A stretch of 51,981 nucleotides of DNA from Paenibacillus sp. oral taxon 786 str. D14 (GCF_000159955.1 NZ_GG695975.1:112895-164875); one strand, 5' to 3'. Positions 1 through 7,653 are shown, counted from the first letter of the stretch. A program made the numbers and translations. The notes: a model not told the origin generated them from the letters alone.

Positions 1-22
1 TTCACTGGCAAGTGAAATGGTG

Positions 23-238
23 TTACTTCTCGATTGTAATTAATTCGGATATGTCATCAATATCTAGCGCGTCGGCGATTTTTTCAAGCGTCCTTAGGTT
101 GATTTGTTCGCGAATATTACGGGACATTTCTGATATGGCAGCCTGCCTAACTCCGCTCAATTCCGCCAATTTTGTTTGGGTCAATCCGCGTTCCTGCATT
201 ACCTCGTTTAATCTAATCGTTATTTTTCTCACGTTCAA
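23..238 (-). CDS. small Cro/CI (XRE) family phage repressor
   Basis: This 71-residue protein is almost entirely a lambda-repressor-like helix-turn-helix domain. The recognisable core is residues 17-50 (GLTQTKLAELSGV, then a helix containing ISEMSRN, then LRTLEKIADALDI). It is transcribed away from the rightward early genes, with a strong sigma-A promoter and a perfect palindrome in between, as in a lysogeny switch. It lacks the C-terminal dimerisation or cleavage domain of larger repressors, so induction may depend on an antirepressor rather than self-cleavage; that is inference. In phage satellites the equivalent master repressor (Stl) sits here. An integrase would be expected to the left, outside the window. 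Confidence 0.8.
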   Translation of the reverse strand: MNVRKITIRLNEVMQERGLTQTKLAELSGVRQAAISEMSRNIREQINLRTLEKIADALDIDDISELITIEK

Positions 239-260
239 ACCTCCCTATAACAATTATAAC

Positions 261-278
261 CGAATATCCGGATATTCG
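261..278. promoter_or_regulatory. perfect 18-bp palindromic operator in the lysogeny switch
   Basis: CGAATATCCGGATATTCG reads identically on both strands. It lies 22 bp upstream of the repressor start and 11 bp upstream of the rightward -35 box. A related shorter palindrome, CGTATATACG, lies at 333-342 just downstream of the -10. This is the expected position for repressor binding sites that control both divergent transcripts. Confidence 0.65.
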
Positions 279-289
279 TAAATTAATAG

Positions 290-318
290 TTGACATTATA
301 CTAAAACCCGTATATACT
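290..318 (+). promoter_or_regulatory. strong sigma-A promoter for the rightward early operon
   Basis: A consensus -35 TTGACA (290-295) is followed after 17 bp by TATACT (313-318). The palindrome CGTATATACG at 333-342 lies in the initially transcribed region. The first gene starts at 368 after the RBS GGGGAGG. This promoter probably drives most of the rightward gene train and would be shut by the neighbouring repressor. Confidence 0.75.
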
Positions 319-367
319 TTGAATCAGATAATCGTATATACGTATAAGAGTATGGGGAGGTTCCGAA

Positions 368-733
368 ATGTCCAAATCTAAAACTTATTTCGACGCGTTA
401 ATTTCTCTCCGCGATGAGGTAAACTCGGCCTTTACGCTTCTAAACCGCAAGCTGTCCGAACTCGACCGCCAGATCAACGCTATCTATCACGAATTAGAGA
501 AGTGCGAACTCGACGCTGATTCTGGTTTCGCAGCCGCTGTCTTGTTACAAGATGTCCTTCGCCGTCGCCGCGTAGTTAAGGACGAGATCGCCCGCATGGA
601 CCCGCTATTCAAGTTTTTGAGCGACCACACCGGCGGGCTAATCGACAATTATCAAAAACGCGTTGAAAAGTCGGAAGAAATCCGTAGAAACCTGAACGTT
701 ACACTCTCGTTAGAGGAGGTTATTACGCTATGA
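368..733 (+). CDS. hypothetical early phage protein, coiled-coil
   Basis: This 121-residue protein is the first gene behind the early promoter, with RBS GGGGAGG. It is largely helical with heptad-like spacing (residues 15-50 and 90-110) and has a basic patch RRRRVV near residue 75. No family was recognised. Its stop overlaps the next start by 4 bp, indicating translational coupling. In phage satellites the first rightward gene often encodes a small regulator or excisionase, but nothing in this sequence shows such a role. Confidence 0.6.
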   Translation: MSKSKTYFDALISLRDEVNSAFTLLNRKLSELDRQINAIYHELEKCELDADSGFAAAVLLQDVLRRRRVVKDEIARMDPLFKFLSDHTGGLIDNYQKRVEKSEEIRRNLNVTLSLEEVITL

Positions 734-1212
734 CCAAAGCAATTATTACCCCAACCGCAACCATCGGATATTACCGCAACGCGCGCACGCAACTTATCGA
801 AGTCACTCTCGGAGTGGGCCGCGCGGCCAAACGCATCACCGTACACCCAACGCTATTTATCGCGATATTTCCGGACGTAGACCGGCGCTGGACCGGCGGC
901 ACGATCGACGCAAACCCTTCGCAACTCTACGCGCTCGGCCTCGGACCTAAGCCGCGCAAAGAGATGACGGTCAAGCTCGCCGACATGCCGTACCAAGTGC
1001 GCTATGTCTACGCGCCGCAGATCGACCGCTATATTGCGCGCCTGCTTGGGACGCGCCAAGAGTTATCGTCTAATCCGCGGCACTTCCGACATGTGACCGG
1101 CGTATCGAATCGCGCGGTTCTCGGATCGATTTCGTTAACGGCGGACCAGGCGCGCGCCCTCGGCTTCATTATCGCGCAAGAGGAGGTGGCGGCAGATGAA
1201 CTATCGGCCTAA
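730..1212 (+). CDS. hypothetical phage protein
   Basis: This 160-residue soluble protein has no recognised family. It is rich in Arg and aromatic residues and probably beta-rich in its first half. It overlaps the previous gene by 4 bp and the next gene by 17 bp, so it belongs to the early operon. The GC-rich codon choice (many GCG and CGC codons) is typical of this element and unlike the AT-rich island near 42 kb. Confidence 0.6.
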   Translation: MTKAIITPTATIGYYRNARTQLIEVTLGVGRAAKRITVHPTLFIAIFPDVDRRWTGGTIDANPSQLYALGLGPKPRKEMTVKLADMPYQVRYVYAPQIDRYIARLLGTRQELSSNPRHFRHVTGVSNRAVLGSISLTADQARALGFIIAQEEVAADELSA

Positions 1213-1426
1213 GTCTGCGACCGAACACCGCTATATCTGCGTTCTCGACCGCGACGGATGGCGGATCACCGTCAACGTATTTACCCCGCGACCAGTCACG
1301 AAAGACGAGTTACGCGGCCTTGCGATTGATCGCGCAATTGACCACTTAGCGATAACTGGTATTGACGCGCAGCCTGACGAGTTCGAGCCGGTCGGATTTC
1401 GGGAGGTGACGCCGTATGTCGACTAA
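1196..1426 (+). CDS. hypothetical phage protein
   Basis: This 76-residue ORF has RBS GAGGAGG located inside the preceding gene. The sequence YICVLDRDGWRITVNVF followed by KDELRGLAIDRAIDHL suggests a short beta hairpin and a helix. No family was recognised. It overlaps both neighbours and is probably co-translated with them. Confidence 0.55.
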   Translation: MNYRPKSATEHRYICVLDRDGWRITVNVFTPRPVTKDELRGLAIDRAIDHLAITGIDAQPDEFEPVGFREVTPYVD

Positions 1427-1607
1427 AACGACCGCCGATCGCATCGCATATTTCACGCGCAAGGCGAATCATTACGGGGCGCGCCGTTATGACTTCCTTC
1501 GAGGGCGTACCGCTAAGAGGCCGCCAGCTGGGCGATTTAACCGCCTGATGGCGTACAAGGCGGCCGTGACTCGGTTGATTCTCGCGGAGAGGGGTGCGCG
1601 GCCTTGA
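1416..1607 (+). CDS. small basic hypothetical phage protein
   Basis: This 63-residue protein is strongly basic (Arg and Lys about one fifth of residues), which suggests nucleic-acid contact. It starts 11 bp before the end of the previous gene, after RBS GGGAGGTG, and its stop overlaps the next TTG start. No family was recognised. Confidence 0.5.
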   Translation: MSTKTTADRIAYFTRKANHYGARRYDFLRGRTAKRPPAGRFNRLMAYKAAVTRLILAERGARP

Positions 1608-2110
1608 CGTTTAGTGAGCTTTACGCGTCATTGTCCGATATCAAGCGCTGGCATCGGCGGTGTGTCGTATCCTCCGGGGCCGGTGACGTTTACGACGCTG
1701 ACGCATCGTTTGATGATGTGGTCCTCCGGCTCGCGGCAAGGGACGATATTACGGACTTTCGGCGGCTGCTATATGTACATCTACGATACAAGCGGATTGA
1801 GCTATGGCGCAAAAATGCCCGCTGGCAAAGTCGCGTCTACTATCCGCAAGAGTACGAGGAGTTCGGCGCGACCGCTGACCGTACCGAACCGGATCGGGCC
1901 GGGTTTATCCGCGAACTCCTCGATCGGAGTAATGAGCCGGTCGCAGCCCTTATTGCAGACCTGGCGCGTCAAACGGACGGTAAGGAGTCAATCAGCGCGC
2001 TTGCCGGACGAGTCGGCCTCCACCAAAAAACCGCGTTTCGGGCCCTCCGGCGACTTCGGCGGTATTACGACGCGGATAAGGACGGGGACTTAGCGGAGTA
2101 TCTCGCATAA
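1604..2110 (+). CDS. sigma-70/ECF-like phage transcription factor
   Basis: This 168-residue protein starts at TTG after GGAGAGG. The segment FRRLLYVHLRYKRIELWRKN (about residues 52-71) resembles sigma region 2. The C-terminal segment SISALAGRVGLHQKTAFRAL (about residues 128-148) is a helix-turn-helix like sigma region 4. The size and layout fit phage-encoded ECF-like or ArpU-like late regulators. It is the last gene before a 0.9-kb non-coding block. I infer a regulatory role; the family assignment is tentative. Confidence 0.45.
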   Translation: MTFSELYASLSDIKRWHRRCVVSSGAGDVYDADASFDDVVLRLAARDDITDFRRLLYVHLRYKRIELWRKNARWQSRVYYPQEYEEFGATADRTEPDRAGFIRELLDRSNEPVAALIADLARQTDGKESISALAGRVGLHQKTAFRALRRLRRYYDADKDGDLAEYLA

Positions 2111-2510
2111 GACGGGCCGCGCCCTCCGATGATGCCGACCGCGCCAACGGTCGATAAGCGGAGGAGACGCGCGTTATATCCCGTACCTGCCGGCCGCCAA
2201 CCGGTGGGATCGCCATGCGGGAGTTTTATCGTCGAGTAGCGCCAAATGCTCGGCGGAAATCCGGTCGGTAACGATCGCGCCAACGTTTCCGTTATCGGCC
2301 GGACAATTAGAGGAGAGGAGCGCGACGGGCGGGCGCTTCTCTATCGCAAAATCCTGCGGCTCGGAGCTGGCAACTCCGGAACGTGAAGCCGCGATTATCG
2401 ATATAGATTGCGCAAGCGGGCGGCCGGTTAAATCCGGTATAGGGCACCGCTCGTTTGCGTTTTATATAGGAATATACGTTCGTATTTTCGTGCGGTTTCA
2501 ATTTTCTTTT
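2111..2510. other. GC-rich gap with no convincing gene
   Basis: Only very short or unsupported reading frames occur here. One example is an 18-codon frame starting near 2216. The base composition matches the flanking coding DNA, so this may be a decayed gene. The last 50 bp turn AT-rich and run into a T-tract at about 2503-2515, where the repeat array begins. Confidence 0.4.
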
Positions 2511-2520
2511 TTTTTCGGAC

Positions 2521-2640
2521 GTCCCAATCTCCGAAATTTCTGTCCGTATGTATTATGAGTGTCCCAAATCAATAGACTTTTGTCCTTATATATATCAGAG
2601 GGATGTCCCAAACTTCTCAGTTTTTGTGCTTATATTAAGT
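2521..2640. repeat. three degenerate 40-44 bp direct repeats with helically phased GTCC
   Basis: Three units begin at 2521, 2561 and 2605 with GTCCCAA. Each carries a second GTCC or GTGC exactly 21 bp later (2542, 2582, 2626), followed by an AT-rich tail such as TTATATA. The spacing (21, 19, 21, 23, 21 bp) puts all six motifs roughly on one face of the helix. This suggests an iteron-like protein-binding array. It sits upstream of the replication-type gene at 3991. Confidence 0.55.
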
Positions 2641-2721
2641 GAGAAGAAAAATGCGTAATTGATGTGCGAGCGGGTGTGCGGATGTTCTATAAAATATTGT
2701 GGGCGAAAAGTCTCCGGAAAG

Positions 2722-2970
2722 TGTACGAAATTAAATCGAGCGTCGTTACTTTAAGTGTGCGAACCTAAAATTTAGCGGCAATAATACGTTGACTGTGCGA
2801 AGTCGTATCGGTCGTCGTTTTTATGAATGTAAAAGTGTGCGAAAGCACATCGGGCTCCGTCGGTATAAGTGATGGCCGCGAAAAAAAAGTTGGCCGCGGG
2901 ATGTGAAAAACAGCGGGTACCGGCAACATTTTAAGTGAAAGGTGACGCCGAAACTGTGCGAAACGGCGTT
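2722..2970. repeat. repeated GTGCGAA motif in small hairpins
   Basis: The motif TGTGCGAA or a close variant recurs at 2722 (TGTACGAA), 2756, 2794, 2836 and 2955, with successive gaps of 34, 38 and 42 bp and then about three times 40 bp. Several copies are framed by inverted repeats: GACT/AGTC around 2791-2804, TGTGC-GAAA-GCACA at 2836-2849, and ACGCCG/CGGCGT around 2945-2969. The pattern suggests an origin or a structured RNA rather than coding DNA. Confidence 0.5.
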
Positions 2971-3033
2971 CATCGGCAACTAAGTAAGTGAAGGCGGAGT
3001 TTCCGCTCACTATAAATTATTCAAAAGGAGACG

Positions 3034-3285
3034 ATGAAAATGTTCAAACAATTTATCGCTAAGGTTCTTGCTAAGAAGGGTTATATGGTACTGCACGAAA
3101 ATACGAAGGCGATTGAAAATGCGAGTATTTTGATCGATTTCAGTACAGAGGATACAGCAGTTATTCTTACGAAAAGAGACGGAACCGAAGTTGCAAAGTT
3201 TGATACCGGCGATTATGAACGTAATTGTTCTCTCGCAGAAGAATTGTGCCAGAAGATGGGCGAGCCTTACGCGTGGGTACTTTAA
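3034..3285 (+). CDS. hypothetical small phage protein
   Basis: This 83-residue protein starts with an ATG after AAAAGGAG, immediately downstream of the repeat block. It has a basic N-terminus and an acidic C-terminal half. No family was recognised. The codon usage is less GC-rich than in the first operon, so it begins a second gene block. Confidence 0.55.
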   Translation: MKMFKQFIAKVLAKKGYMVLHENTKAIENASILIDFSTEDTAVILTKRDGTEVAKFDTGDYERNCSLAEELCQKMGEPYAWVL

Positions 3286-3353
3286 ACGAAATTGAAACGA
3301 GCGCGGTGGTCCCGCCGGCTGCCGCGTATCTCAATATTAAAGGAGACGCGCAA

Positions 3354-3515
3354 ATGAAATACCACAACATTGAGGAAGCAGTCGCAGAAATTCAGCGACT
3401 CCGTAAAGAAATTGCGCGGAAAAATAGCGCATTAAGGCGGATTCAGGCGCTGGCAGGCCCAAATAAAGCGATATATGCCACTGCTGGGATCGCGCTAAAG
3501 GATAAACGCCAATAA
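3354..3515 (+). CDS. small coiled-coil phage protein
   Basis: I place the start at 3354 because the RBS AAAGGAG lies 8 bp upstream; the longer in-frame ORF from 3225 overlaps the previous gene and lacks an RBS. The product is 53 residues, with a helical, charged segment (EEAVAEIQRLRKEIARKNSA) and a short hydrophobic C-terminal stretch. Function is unknown. Confidence 0.55.
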   Translation: MKYHNIEEAVAEIQRLRKEIARKNSALRRIQALAGPNKAIYATAGIALKDKRQ

Positions 3516-3532
3516 AAGGAGGAAGAACAATT

Positions 3533-3994
3533 ATGAACACATTACAAATGCCAGGAGAACGTTTTTTCAGAGAAATGGAGGAGGAAGTGAAGAATCTATA
3601 CTTGAACTGGCTAAAGGGCGGCTATGTTTATTACATCGATTACGCTAAAGAATTAGGACGTACAATTATTTTAAATTGTAAAGATAAGGTGAGTTGGAGG
3701 TATTTATACCAAAAATACATCACACTTGATGAATGGGTAGAAAAGGAGAGGATAGAAGACGAAACTGGTAAAGTAACTTGCGTCAGTTCTATTATCGCAA
3801 AAATTGTCAACGATCACGCGTATCAAGAGATCGTAAGGATTAACAACATTGATGATGAACTAATCGAGTCGGCCAACTTCGATGTTGAGGAGGCGATTGT
3901 ATTAGGATGTCATTGGTGCGAAGAGCAATTATTAAAGAGAATAGAGAGAATGGGTTTATGTTCTTTTGTCTATGAAGAAGAGGTGCGGCCATGA
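3533..3994 (+). CDS. hypothetical phage protein
   Basis: This 153-residue acidic, helical protein has RBS AAAAGGAGG. It contains a lone C-H-W-C cluster (GCHWCEE) near residue 127, which could bind metal but has no partner cysteines close by. Its stop overlaps the start of the winged-helix gene by 4 bp, so the two are co-translated. No family was recognised. Confidence 0.55.
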   Translation: MNTLQMPGERFFREMEEEVKNLYLNWLKGGYVYYIDYAKELGRTIILNCKDKVSWRYLYQKYITLDEWVEKERIEDETGKVTCVSSIIAKIVNDHAYQEIVRINNIDDELIESANFDVEEAIVLGCHWCEEQLLKRIERMGLCSFVYEEEVRP

Positions 3995-4410
3995 GCGAAT
4001 TAAAACACTTGGCGCAAATTGCGATCCAACAGAAAGAAACCGTACTTGAACGAGGTAAGGGCGGATATTCACCGTCCCTTCACGATTTATTCCGCGTCCA
4101 GTTGCCGGAATTAGGCGCGAAATACGAAAAGAGGGCGGCACGCGACGCAATAATTCTCCTTTTATATCTTCACGCGTATGTGAACGGAACCGAGGCGAAC
4201 GAATACTATATGTGGGCGTTTCCGACTGTTGAGCAGATACAAGAAGAAACCGGTATTCACAAAGACCGGATTAAGCCGCTATGCCGGATTCTCGAAACCG
4301 AGGGACTGCTGATTACAAAAATGACTAAGTGGCACGGGAATCAAAAGAAGATGTATCTGCCGCTATTTTACCCGATAAGCGATGTGATTCCCATTAATGG
4401 GGTGGCATAA
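3991..4410 (+). CDS. winged-helix replication-initiator-like protein
   Basis: This 139-residue protein carries a winged-helix pattern. YYMWAFPTVEQIQEETG, then KDRIKPLCRILETEGLL (residues 70-107), then a wing strand KKMYLPLFYP resemble the DnaD-like N-terminal domain of phage and plasmid replication proteins. It is shorter than full initiators, which usually have a second domain; an open frame resumes at 4526 after a 115-bp AT-rich gap. Position between the repeat array and a zinc-finger protein supports a replication role, which is inference. Confidence 0.5.
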   Translation: MSELKHLAQIAIQQKETVLERGKGGYSPSLHDLFRVQLPELGAKYEKRAARDAIILLLYLHAYVNGTEANEYYMWAFPTVEQIQEETGIHKDRIKPLCRILETEGLLITKMTKWHGNQKKMYLPLFYPISDVIPINGVA

Positions 4411-4660
4411 TTCCTGTTTTCAGGAACCGGCTAATTCCCGTTATTAGGATAGTAATAAGAACGAACTTAACAACAACGAATAACAAGAATAAATATACCG
4501 CTTCGGTTAAATTCGCTTACGCTCATTGAACCTCGCGGACCGGATTGAAGATATATTAATAGATTTCTATGCGCGTAAGAGAGTGTATTCGAAGAATAAA
4601 AACGATAGATACGGCCGGTTCCTGTTTGCGGGAATCGCTGACCAGTTAAGGAGGCGTCTT

Positions 4661-5437
4661 ATGATGACAAGAAAAGAGACGTACGAAGCTGTGCAGAAAT
4701 TTTTGATCAAAAATAAGGATGTTCCAACCGCCTGGCGCGCCGAACTTGTCCGCCAATTTACGGACGAGCTATTCGATAAAGGATGCCCGCGGCAGGCGTT
4801 CTGGACGTGGAAGATGACGCATCCGGCGTTAATCCGGAAAGGCGCGCCTCATCAGACGATCGGCGATATTCTCGCGGATTATATTATGAACGTACGCGAG
4901 ATCCCCGAACGAAAAGCGGAGCATCCGGTACACGGTCCGGAGTTTGAATATCGCGGAGCGCTGCGTCGACAGGCGCTAGAATCGCAGCTATTGACGGAGC
5001 GGCCGGACGAGGGCGACCCGGAAGAGCGCGGCATATACGAAGATACGTTTATCACGGACCGGCCCGTCGATTCCGCGCTGTTTGACGAACCGGTGACGAT
5101 GGCGGCCGACCGCCTAATCGGAATGTTATCGCAGATTAAGCGTAACCCGGCGGCGTTCATCCAGAAATACGCGGACGGAAGCGCATGGAACCGGAGTAAC
5201 ACCGTAAAGCGGCGAACACCGGAAAACGTGCGGGCGGCGATCGAAGCGCTGGACATGCGCCGCGTGCGTACGTGTGTCGTGTGTGGGAACGCCTTTTATT
5301 CACACAGTAAGCAGCCAGGACGCGTCAAGTTGTGTGATATTATGGTGCATCCGCAATATAAGAAGAAATATTTTTGCAAAGTAGAGCGCAACCGCGCGCT
5401 GTCCCTTATCGGTAAGCGCAAGAAGGCAGCCGCGTAA
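4661..5437 (+). CDS. phage protein with C-terminal zinc-finger-like motif
   Basis: I chose ATG 4661 because AAGGAGG lies 6 bp upstream, giving 258 residues. The frame is open back to TTG 4526 (303 residues) without a good RBS. The C-terminus (last about 55 residues) has CVVCGNAF and later cysteines in KLCDIM and KYFCKV, consistent with a zinc-binding fold. The middle is charged and proline-poor. It follows the winged-helix gene and may be part of a replication module. The upstream extension looks codon-like, so the true N-terminus is uncertain. Confidence 0.55.
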   Translation: MMTRKETYEAVQKFLIKNKDVPTAWRAELVRQFTDELFDKGCPRQAFWTWKMTHPALIRKGAPHQTIGDILADYIMNVREIPERKAEHPVHGPEFEYRGALRRQALESQLLTERPDEGDPEERGIYEDTFITDRPVDSALFDEPVTMAADRLIGMLSQIKRNPAAFIQKYADGSAWNRSNTVKRRTPENVRAAIEALDMRRVRTCVVCGNAFYSHSKQPGRVKLCDIMVHPQYKKKYFCKVERNRALSLIGKRKKAAA

Positions 5438-5462
5438 TCAAACCAAATCCCAATACTATATA

Positions 5463-5500
5463 GACGGGCAAAACCCGTCGGTACTTGTGATTTTTTATTT
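5463..5500 (+). terminator. hairpin with T-tract after the zinc-finger gene
   Basis: GACGGG and CCCGTC pair around a CAAAA loop at 5463-5479, and a T-rich run follows at 5491-5500, 11 bp after the stem. The distance between stem and T-tract is long for an intrinsic terminator, so partial termination is more likely than a full stop. Confidence 0.35.
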
Positions 5501-5543
5501 GGGGTCAAAGCGAAGATTGTATAAGAAAGGAGAGTAAAACAGA

Positions 5544-5765
5544 ATGAACGGGTTTGCGATCAGAGCGATTAGAATCAGTAAAGGGATGACACAGCCGGAA
5601 TTTGCGAAGACGTTGGGCATTAGTCCTACGTGGTTGTGCGAAATAGAGAAAGAACGTCGGCCGGTGTCTGATAGAGTACGCATCCGCGTCAGTCAACTTT
5701 ACGGCGACGATAACGCAGTTGAGATGATCCGTCGCGCAAAAATGTCCGAACATCTTACGGTTTAA
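5544..5765 (+). CDS. Cro-like XRE family regulator
   Basis: This 73-residue protein has a clear helix-turn-helix of the XRE family (KGMTQPEFAKTLGISPTWLC, residues 13-32, then a recognition-helix continuation). The RBS is AAAGGAGAG. The short hairpin and gap upstream suggest it may have its own expression unit within the early region. It could antagonise the repressor at 23-238 or control the downstream genes. Confidence 0.7.
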   Translation: MNGFAIRAIRISKGMTQPEFAKTLGISPTWLCEIEKERRPVSDRVRIRVSQLYGDDNAVEMIRRAKMSEHLTV

Positions 5766-5846
5766 GTTGAACGCCGTACGGAGCGGGTAACTACGGGAAA
5801 TATGCAGGTAAAAATTCAAAGGCAAAACTGCTAAGCCGCAAAAAGG

Positions 5847-6248
5847 ATGATCAGTATGGCCGTAGTAATTACAGAGGACGAACACATTACCATTATTCAT
5901 TACGCGGAGGGTAAGCGCCCAATAAAGATCGAGCCTTTCGTTGTAACATCCGCAGAGGATGCAGATATCTTACAAGACATCATTAGATTTATCCACGTCG
6001 AGGCAAACTCTCCTCATCATATCGCTAAGATGGAGGATGCGAATTTTTTTGCACTGGTTGAATTACTGGCGACGAAGATTTGCTACGCGTTCTCCCCTAA
6101 AACCGAATACGGCATTAATAAGTCAGAGATTAGGGGCATTGTTTTATTTGTGCTACAAGCCGCAACCGAAGCCGGGGAGTGGTTGGACTCCTATCACTGT
6201 ACTGACCGCACTTTCGTGCAATTCTTGAGGGGTTACCGCGATGAATAA
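5847..6248 (+). CDS. hypothetical phage protein
   Basis: This 133-residue acidic protein has no recognised family. The start ATG follows AAAAGGATG; a second ATG three codons on is an alternative. It overlaps the following Cys-rich gene by 8 bp. Confidence 0.5.
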   Translation: MISMAVVITEDEHITIIHYAEGKRPIKIEPFVVTSAEDADILQDIIRFIHVEANSPHHIAKMEDANFFALVELLATKICYAFSPKTEYGINKSEIRGIVLFVLQAATEAGEWLDSYHCTDRTFVQFLRGYRDE

Positions 6249-6603
6249 CCGAATTAAGACACTCGCGCGTAATCAGTGCGCTAACTTCTGCGGCACTAAC
6301 GGTTGCCAACTCGAACCAAACGGACAACCGCGCTGCAACTTCTTCCGCGAGGACGAGCAAGCCCGACCGTATATCGAATCGGGTTCTTTGCGCTGCCTTT
6401 ATTTTGAGCGCGCCGTATTGCCGACCGATCCCGCGCTATCGGACGCATACTTTTCCGCGGATGCAGGACCGGGCGATAAATGCGCTACGTGCGGATTACC
6501 ATTCGTGCGTCGATCTAATAGGCAGCGGTATTGTCCGACATGTGCGGAGGCCCGGCGTAGGGAGTCGGATCGGGCGCGGAAGGGACGCAAGACCGCCCTA
6601 TAA
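6241..6603 (+). CDS. Cys_rich_VLP-like domain fused to a zinc ribbon
   Basis: The N-terminal half (residues 1-65) has cysteine spacing like the Cys_rich_VLP family: CANFCGTNGC, then RCNFF, then RCLYF, then ERAVLP. That family is known mostly from conjugative and phage-like mobile elements. The C-terminal half (residues 80-105) is a CATCG...YCPTC zinc ribbon followed by a basic tail RRRESDRARKGRK. Twin metal-binding modules plus a basic tail suggest nucleic-acid binding; the function is unknown. It is the first of three adjacent Cys-rich reading frames. Confidence 0.6.
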   Translation: MNNRIKTLARNQCANFCGTNGCQLEPNGQPRCNFFREDEQARPYIESGSLRCLYFERAVLPTDPALSDAYFSADAGPGDKCATCGLPFVRRSNRQRYCPTCAEARRRESDRARKGRKTAL

Positions 6604-6703
6604 TTCCGCATTTAGACGCTTGAAATCCGCGTCAGATGTGGGTTTGTAGACACTAGATTAAGAGATAGGATGAATTACCCTAGCTTAAATCCTAAATGCG
6701 GAA
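6604..6703. repeat. 12-bp perfect inverted repeat with 76-bp spacer
   Basis: TTCCGCATTTAG at 6604-6615 is the exact reverse complement of CTAAATGCGGAA at 6692-6703. The left arm begins just after the stop of the Cys-rich gene and the right arm lies inside a 31-codon ORF. It may fold into a long RNA hairpin that affects translation of the downstream small genes. Confidence 0.45.
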
Positions 6704-6765
6704 ATTGCAGAAAAGGGTACCGAATATGCGCTGATTTCACGGAGGGGAGGTTGACGGATGAATGA
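6670..6765 (+). CDS. 31-residue Cys-rich micro-ORF
   Basis: ATG at 6670 follows GAGATAGG. The product contains KCGNCRKGYRIC, a CxxC plus one further cysteine. It ends with an 8-bp overlap into the start of the next Cys-rich gene, so it could couple translation. It is short and has only a weak RBS, so it may not be a stable protein. Confidence 0.35.
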   Translation: MNYPSLNPKCGNCRKGYRICADFTEGRLTDE

Positions 6766-6931
6766 GAAACAAGACGATGCGAAACGTTACTGTCCTTATT
6801 TTCGCGGCGTTGACGGATGTACTTGCGCGTTGTTGGCGGCGATGAGCAAGTCGGATGTGCGCTGTAAGGTTTGGCGCGGTGCCGATTCGACCCGGTGCCG
6901 CTACTTGGATACACAAATATGCCGGAGGTGA
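6758..6931 (+). CDS. 57-residue Cys-rich mini-protein
   Basis: A strong RBS (GGAGGGGAGG, 6741-6750) lies 7 bp upstream of ATG 6758. The product has six cysteines (YCPYF, CTC, RCKVW, RCRYL, ICRR), resembling the N-terminal Cys-rich module of the 6241 gene. It probably binds zinc. It overlaps the RBS region of the following gene. Confidence 0.55.
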   Translation: MNEKQDDAKRYCPYFRGVDGCTCALLAAMSKSDVRCKVWRGADSTRCRYLDTQICRR

Positions 6932-6937
6932 CGCGGA

Positions 6938-7321
6938 ATGACCGTAACAGTCTATCAGTACGTTTTTGTGGACCGCGATAAGACGCGCGTACACACGACG
7001 CTTGTTAACGACGCCGGCGCGGTACTAAACCGAAATATCGCGAATTATGAGGCGTATCCGCTCAAGCAAATTGCGGACGAGCACGCTAAGTACATGCTCC
7101 GCGTCCTAAAGCGCAGCCTAGCGCCGGATCGCGTTATTTACGACTGTAACGTTCGGGGGCGCGTCGAATATACGGCGACGGAGAGCGGGTTTAGCGGTAA
7201 ATTAACGTATCATCCGCGTCTGGATAAGGCAGATAGCGTGCGCCTGCAATGGGCGGACGATCCGGAAGACTACGAGCAAGATGAGGACGATGACTTCGAG
7301 CAAGAGGAGATGGATGAGTAA
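6938..7321 (+). CDS. hypothetical phage protein with acidic tail
   Basis: This 127-residue protein has a probable alpha/beta body (residues 1-105) and an extremely acidic C-terminus (EDYEQDEDDDFEQEEMDE). Such tails are common on DNA-mimic or nucleic-acid-displacing phage proteins, but no family was recognised. The RBS GGAGG (6924-6928) lies in the end of the preceding mini-gene. Confidence 0.5.
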   Translation: MTVTVYQYVFVDRDKTRVHTTLVNDAGAVLNRNIANYEAYPLKQIADEHAKYMLRVLKRSLAPDRVIYDCNVRGRVEYTATESGFSGKLTYHPRLDKADSVRLQWADDPEDYEQDEDDDFEQEEMDE

Positions 7322-7323
7322 TT

Positions 7324-7653
7324 ATGTTGTATCAACCAGCAAAAACATGGGACGGACTTAACGGTGAGGAGATGGCAGAGGTTTATTCGCGCATCGGCCC
7401 GAGTTTGGGTTATTCACCTAGGAGTGAATTACCTAATAAGTCGAAAGATAAGCGCCTGAGCGGCTATGTCCGACGGTATTATGACGATCGAGGCTTCGGA
7501 TTTATTGGGCGCGAGGATGGTTCAGACGTTCATTTTCATATCAACGCTGTACAAGGGGCGGACAAATTGCGTACCGGAGACCGGGTAACGTTTGAGATTG
7601 GCGAAGATAAGCGCGGCAAGCCAACCGCTAAAAACGTGAGGTTAGCACGATGA
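7324..7653 (+). CDS. cold-shock-domain protein with N-terminal extension
   Basis: Residues 46-108 form a cold-shock (CSD) domain. RNP1-like GFGFIG and RNP2-like DVHFHI are visible, followed by DRVTFEIGEDKRGKPTAKNV. These motifs bind single-stranded RNA or DNA. The 45-residue N-terminal extension is not part of canonical Csp proteins, which are about 67 residues. It starts 2 bp after the previous stop and overlaps the next gene by 4 bp. Confidence 0.65.
   Translation: MLYQPAKTWDGLNGEEMAEVYSRIGPSLGYSPRSELPNKSKDKRLSGYVRRYYDDRGFGFIGREDGSDVHFHINAVQGADKLRTGDRVTFEIGEDKRGKPTAKNVRLAR

Noticed and set aside
2521..3010. Possible CRISPR array in the repeat block
   Set aside because: Repeat units are degenerate and spacing varies. 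There is no conserved 24-40 bp repeat with unique spacers, and no cas gene is near.
3225..3353. N-terminal extension of the small gene at 3354
   Set aside because: It overlaps the preceding gene and has no RBS, whereas ATG 3354 has AAAGGAG at the correct distance.
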